This document shows positions 57,290 through 62,000 of a stretch of 62,000 nucleotides of DNA, piece by piece; position 1 is the first letter of the stretch; each line of letters starts with the position of its first letter. Position numbers and translations under genes: made by a program. The stretch lies in the NCBI RefSeq assembly GCF_030272615.1, contig NC_081410.1:147120849-147182848 (forward strand), in the 5' to 3' direction. Source of the stretch: Cryptomeria japonica. Lineage: Eukaryota > Streptophyta > Pinopsida > Cupressales > Cupressaceae. Under the pieces are notes generated by a model that saw only the letters and a list, made by a program, of their open reading frames with translations, was not told the origin of the DNA and ran no database searches.

Positions 57290-59011
57290 TGTAATGCCCC
57301 GCTAGGAACCCTAAAGGAAAACAACACAACTAGGCAACTAAAGGGTGAAATAATTTTTTCTTTAAAGACTAAGTGCACTAACTATAACCATTGCACATTT
57401 AATAACACAATGGAAGTCTAACATATGATTTCCTAAGGGTTACCAACAAAGATTAATTCATAGATTATTTTAACACCACAGTTAATTCATTTAATTAGAT
57501 AAATTGAATGCTTAAGTTTAAAACTACACATACATCCAAATTCCATAATGAAGAAATAAAAGTATTCCAATGTATCCAATTTCCATAAAACATTTAAACA
57601 TAAGATCAAAGGAATAACATTCATTCCACTGACATAATATTACAATATCCATAAACACATGACTTCCAATAATGCCACAGATTACAAAGTTACAATATCA
57701 AGGTTACATAAAAGTCTGATACAATGACCACTAGGTCTCAACTAAACAATGATCTCGAACAAGAGCTGGTACATGAACCACGAACCAAGAACACCAGCGA
57801 AGCCTTTCCTCGCCTGAAGATACAATCCAGAACATCTGATGGGAAGTGGCACTACCACCTAACCATGTGATCCCGAAATGGAACCACCCCACCGTGCTAG
57901 GAGATAGTAGAAAACCCTCAAGCAAGCAAAGTAAGACAAGTACGAAAGGACTACAAGACTCTGCAAACATCCATGTAACTCAACTCACAAAACACTAGTG
58001 ACTCTAAGGAGAGAGTGTCATCGCATTTCTTACGGTGGATACCATGGTACAACCTCCATAGGTCTCAACCCCCATCCTTGGGTTTATCCTGGTAACCTCT
58101 CTCGAGCCTCCTGTTCCAACTAAGTCTCATGCGGACCCTACCAATCCTTTCGTGAAGACAAGGTGGTAAGTTTGCCATTCCAAACCTTCTTGCTATGTTA
58201 TGAGCCCTATACTAGCACTCACCTATGCACGAGGTACATTATCTTAATTTAATATTTATTCTACCCACCCACTAATCAATTATTAGGTTATCACTTTTTA
58301 ATTGACTTTCGACGGGTTATCCTGTCATCCACTTCAGGCATGGCCCCCACTTGAAAGCCACTCTCTCTCATAGGACACTAATAGGAAATCTCTCTCTACG
58401 AGAACTCTATAACGAAACAGACAACCATAACCAATCCTGACAAAGCACAGGTGAAGGATACACAATCACTAACCCAAGATTGACCATTTGGACAAAACAC
58501 ACAATGGTTCACATCAATAAGGTTATACAACAACACCTGACTAAGGAGAAATAATAAGATAGGACACAATGACAACTCAACCAGAATTGCAATGAAATAA
58601 AACTTGAACACAAAACACCATTTACACAAGATCCTAATATAGACAATCTTTTCTCAAAACAGCCAAAAGCATAAATTACTTGCAAATAAAGATTTTCCAG
58701 AAAATAAGGAAATACAACTATATTAATACAAATAAATCCATCTTGTCATTTGTCCAATAAAGTTAAATAGAAATAATTCTCCTAATGTATTTTCAAAATT
58801 ATCAATTTTAAAAATTATAAACTTTTCTGAAACATTCAAACTATAAACTGATTTTATAACTATAATATAATTATATGCATACCTATATATATACATCGTA
58901 TATATATATATATTATATACTTATAATTATATTACAAATATATATATCAACTCATAACTAGTATTTAAATAACAGTTAAAATAATGTAATAACCACCATA
59001 AAGAAAACACA

Positions 59012-59012
<1 letters not shown>

Positions 59013-59052
<40 letters not shown>
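59013..59052. repeat. (AT)n microsatellite
   Basis: Uninterrupted ta/at dinucleotides. A second run is at 59288-59346. Confidence 0.95.
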
Positions 59053-59053
<1 letters not shown>

Positions 59054-59213
59054 TATAATATAACACATAAATTATTTTGTTTACCCAACCCTGGGCACGA
59101 AACCCAAAATAGCATGTCACAGTTGGCACAAGGTAAAAAAATAATAATATAACAAAAAACATTAACATGTTGGCCCTGGCACGATAGCCCATGGTACCGC
59201 ACTGTAGCTTATG

Positions 59214-59272
59214 CTACCGTCGGTAGCAGGTACTACCGTCGGTAGCGGATGCTACCGCCGGTAGCCGCTACC
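59214..59272. repeat. Palindromic taccg(t/c)cggtagc repeats
   Basis: Three to four near-perfect palindromes of about 13 bases in a row (ctaccgtcggtagcagg, ctaccgtcggtagcgga, ctaccgccggtagccg). They are GC-rich inside an A/T-rich element. Confidence 0.8.
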
Positions 59273-59284
59273 AAACACACACAC

Positions 59285-59349
<65 letters not shown>

Positions 59350-60965
59350 AAACATGAAAATAATTTCCAAATTCATAAAAAACCATTTAATAGAATTTAC
59401 ATAGAAATAAAATTCCCAATAAAATTCATTCACAGAATTATATTTCAATTACTTTTTTTTTAATTAGATAATCCAATAAATTTAATTCACAACTAAATTT
59501 ATTTCTAAAGAAATCAACTAATTTCCTCGAGATTTATTTAAAGGACTATCAAAACAAATCAAACCAGAGAGAATAATTTTTCCATAATAATTTTCCTAAT
59601 ATTCTCAAAATTAAATTACTCCCATACACTAGAAAATTAACATCAGGTAAGAATTTTAAATCAAAACCTAAATTAACCAGAAGAGGGTTTTGAAACTGAC
59701 AAATAATTTACACACACATCATTCAGAGAAAAATAAAAATATTTTCTAAAATCCCACAATCAAAGAAGTCATCCAACCTGGTATAGCTTTCCTGAAAGAA
59801 ATCTGTAGAAGAGCCCTAATCTTTTCAATAAGCTTCAATAAATTTCTTCACCTAAATTCTTGACCTGTTTCCCGTGTATCTAAAATAAAGACCTATTCCC
59901 TATTTAAACTAAAATTCTAGGTTCAATAGCTTTTTCTTAGAAACCTAAATTTAGAATAAAATTAATTTTATTTTATTTTCTAATTTTATACAAAAGATAA
60001 GCTAACATGCAATAATTAAAAATCATTATTTTTTCTTTCCTTTATTCATGCAAATTAATTAATTTTCTAAATAAAGAATTAAAACAATACTTTAATTCCA
60101 ATTAATTCTTTTATTTATTTATCCTTTTATTTATTTATTTATTTAAAATTCTAGGAAACAATAAATATAATTAATCTAATTTATTTTTCCACTAAAATTT
60201 AAATAAAAATATATTTCTAAAATCATGCAGCTTTCAACTTAATTTAATATTTTCTTTTAATTAACTAAATTTATAATCTCAATGCATATACAATTCAACT
60301 ATGAGATAATTCCATAAACTTAATTAATTAATTAATTAAATCCACTAAAACACTCAAATTAAACAAATCTCAAGCAATTACCCATAAAAAGATCAAACGA
60401 TAGAATACGAAGGCCAAACAAACTGACAAGATGACCAACTGACGACACTCACATGAGTGTAACTGAGTAAAAATGGGGTTAACTACTATCTCTTCCACTT
60501 CCATCAGAAAATATAAGCACGCTTAGACCTGTGAAGCCAGGTGGAGACGATACCCCGTACCTACCTAGTACTTGTACCTGCAATAACCTGCATCACCGAA
60601 CCACACATGCATATATATACAATATAGAAAACATGGCATACACACCGATGAAGGAGAATCGCGATGTTCCCTGTCTCATCGAAATGAGTGAAGGAAAATC
60701 ATCCCCTTGCATCCAATACACTAGCAAACACACAACATATAATTCCACATTGCATAAATAAAGTAAAATGTCAGTACATAGCAATAATCCATAAAATGCC
60801 ATAAATCACAAGTACGGAAATACTGCAAATAAATTATGCATCTCATATCTAGATAAAGCATAATGTCATTAAAAATCTAAATAACATATCATGGTAATGT
60901 ATCCACTGAAAAAAAACAATAATAAAATACGAGTCTAATGAGTTCGAACAAGTAGGGGTACTACA

Positions 60966-61752
60966 TGTTAGGACCGGAGTGCCAATTGCTATGGTCCTCT
61001 AAAATTTTCATCGTCCAAAGGGGAACCTGTTAGTCTCTGTGAATAATGTAGATTCTAAAAATTGCAGCTTTGTACATATTCCTGCATACAATAGAGAAGA
61101 GAAAATGGTTGGTAATAGGGAATTGCCTTAGGTCAAAGCCTAGTTTCAGAATTAACCATGAAATAGAATTGAAATGTAAATGATTTGTTGTAATGGAATT
61201 GATTTCCTTTTGAGGGAAATTTTGAAAATGTATGAAACACTAATGATATGCCTTTTTATGAAGTATTGTTTGTCTTCACATAGAATTAGGGTTTCATGTA
61301 GTCTTCATAAAACATAGAACATGAATGTCATCTCCAATGCTTGAAAGAAGACTAAATTCTTGCTCACTTGAATTTGAATGAATGATCAAGGACTTGAATT
61401 TTCTAATTGATGTCAAAATGAGAGGGGTATACCTCCTTTTATACATGGTTGGTCAAAAAATAATTAATTTTCTGACATGAGTCGACATGAGATCCAAGTT
61501 CTCCCCCATTTAAAGTTACCATTGAGAGGCCCAAAAATGGGCCCTGATTGGGAGGACCAGAGCACCAACACTTTGGTCCTAACCAATTAGGGACTCAAAA
61601 TTTTAAGGGAGAAAGTGCATGTGTTGAAAATATTGAGTTTGATGCATGGTGTGAGCAAAATCAAGGCTACAATTAGGTGTCGAGAGATGAACACCAAGAT
61701 GAGGGCCCAAATGAGGACAAAATTGTAAGGGAGTACAATTTAGGATGCTATA
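60966..61752 (-). repeat. G-old 5' LTR, right part
   Basis: Aligns with 22430-23242. The right edge reads TATAGCATCC on the minus strand where the other LTR has TGTAGCATCC, so its first G has changed. Confidence 0.7.
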
Positions 61753-61769
61753 AGTATTAGTGAAAAAAA

Positions 61770-61975
61770 TAATTAAAGTATCTACATGGTTGATGACACC
61801 TATATCCTAATAGTTCAAAGAAAGAAGTAAATCCTCATAATTTGCTACATTGTTAGCACAATCAAATTTCAATGTGAAAGTGAAATTATAGTCTTTACCC
61901 TTAGGATACCATCATAATTCTTGCACCATTACCTTATCCTTAACATGCACCATCAAAATGCATATTCAAAATTCC
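61770..61975 (-). pseudogene. Gypsy archaeal-type RNase H remnant outside G-old
   Basis: The minus strand gives H-F-D-G-A-C and, one frame over, Y-N-F-T-F-T-L-K-F-D-C-A-N-N-V-A-N-Y-E then L-L-L-S-L. That is the D-G-[AS], F-x-C-T-N-N-x-A-E-Y-E-A-L pattern of the second RNase H in Tat-like elements. It lies just outside the G-old LTR, so G-old inserted into another Gypsy element; G0 is a candidate by orientation and order. Confidence 0.6.
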
Positions 61976-62000
61976 ATGATGCCCTAAACACTAATATTGG

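Larger units (their letters stand above)
57290..60965. mobile_element. 3.7-kb LTR-like insertion S3 in the G-old LTR
   Basis: Begins TGTAATGCCCC and ends GGTACTACA. The short flanks tatta (57285-57289) and tgtta (60966-60970) could be a TSD with one change. The uninterrupted host sequence is seen at 22410-22440. It has no coding region with a known domain, so I read it as a large solo LTR or a non-autonomous element. An inverted, truncated relative is at 850-1290. Inside are (AT)n runs at 59013-59052 and 59288-59346 and a 'taccgtcggtagc' palindrome cluster at 59214-59272. The ORFs here are not supported. Confidence 0.65.

Noticed and set aside
59233-59448. ORFs through the (AT)n runs
   Set aside because: They translate to Ile-Tyr dipeptides from a microsatellite.

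Overview
The window looks like intergenic DNA from a large, repeat-rich plant nuclear genome. The evidence is LTR retrotransposons of plant lineages, a plant mobile domain (PMD) gene, a plant-type initiator-Met primer site (TGGTATCAGAGC), A/T-rich spacers and no recognisable host gene. A gymnosperm is my guess from the style and density of the nested elements; nothing here proves it. I found no tRNA, rRNA, CRISPR array or bacterial-type operon.

Almost everything is a nest of transposable elements, and several junctions can be fixed to the base by 5-bp target-site duplications (TSDs). (1) The outer layer is a decayed minus-strand Ty3/Gypsy element, 'G0'. Its integrase is in three pieces at 20055-19861, 3576-3456 and 1807-1678, and an RNase H remnant at 61770-61975 may belong to it. 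(2) G0 is interrupted by a 1.64-kb solo LTR (1808-3450, TSD taaat) and by a complete, young, 16.27-kb Tat-lineage Gypsy element (3582-19855, TSD tgagt, LTRs about 99.5% identical). (3) A second old minus-strand Gypsy element, 'G-old', runs from about 22080 to 61752. It holds a 7.6-kb Copia element C1 (46602-54207, TSD gctat), a 3.7-kb LTR-like insertion (57290-60965) and a minus-strand Copia-like element C2 (about 23730-45750). (4) C2 is split by a large block (about 28240-44160) with a 180-bp palindromic tandem array, a degenerate DNA-transposase gene, a 780-bp solo LTR (36435-37214, TSD ttatc), a 359-bp tandem array and a six-exon minus-strand gene. Degenerate inverted repeats near 32640-32790 and 43664-43728 suggest that the transposase gene and the six-exon gene belong to one roughly 11-kb DNA transposon.

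The Tat element is the best-preserved unit. Its order is LTR, primer site, long leader, gag, protease, G-patch, reverse transcriptase, RNase H, second (archaeal-type) RNase H, integrase, 3' region, polypurine tract, LTR. The 3' region carries an antisense, GC-rich PMD-type gene. Its 5' leader and 3' region carry the same short repeat in opposite orientations, so in the sense RNA the two ends are complementary. Its LTRs are almost identical, yet gag, pol and the PMD gene all carry stop codons or a frameshift.

The items most worth following up are the two-gene DNA transposon candidate with its internal satellite, the antisense PMD gene and end-to-end complementary repeats of the Tat element, and the unidentified roughly 1000-codon minus-strand reading frame (28240-25039) in the pol-less Copia element C2.
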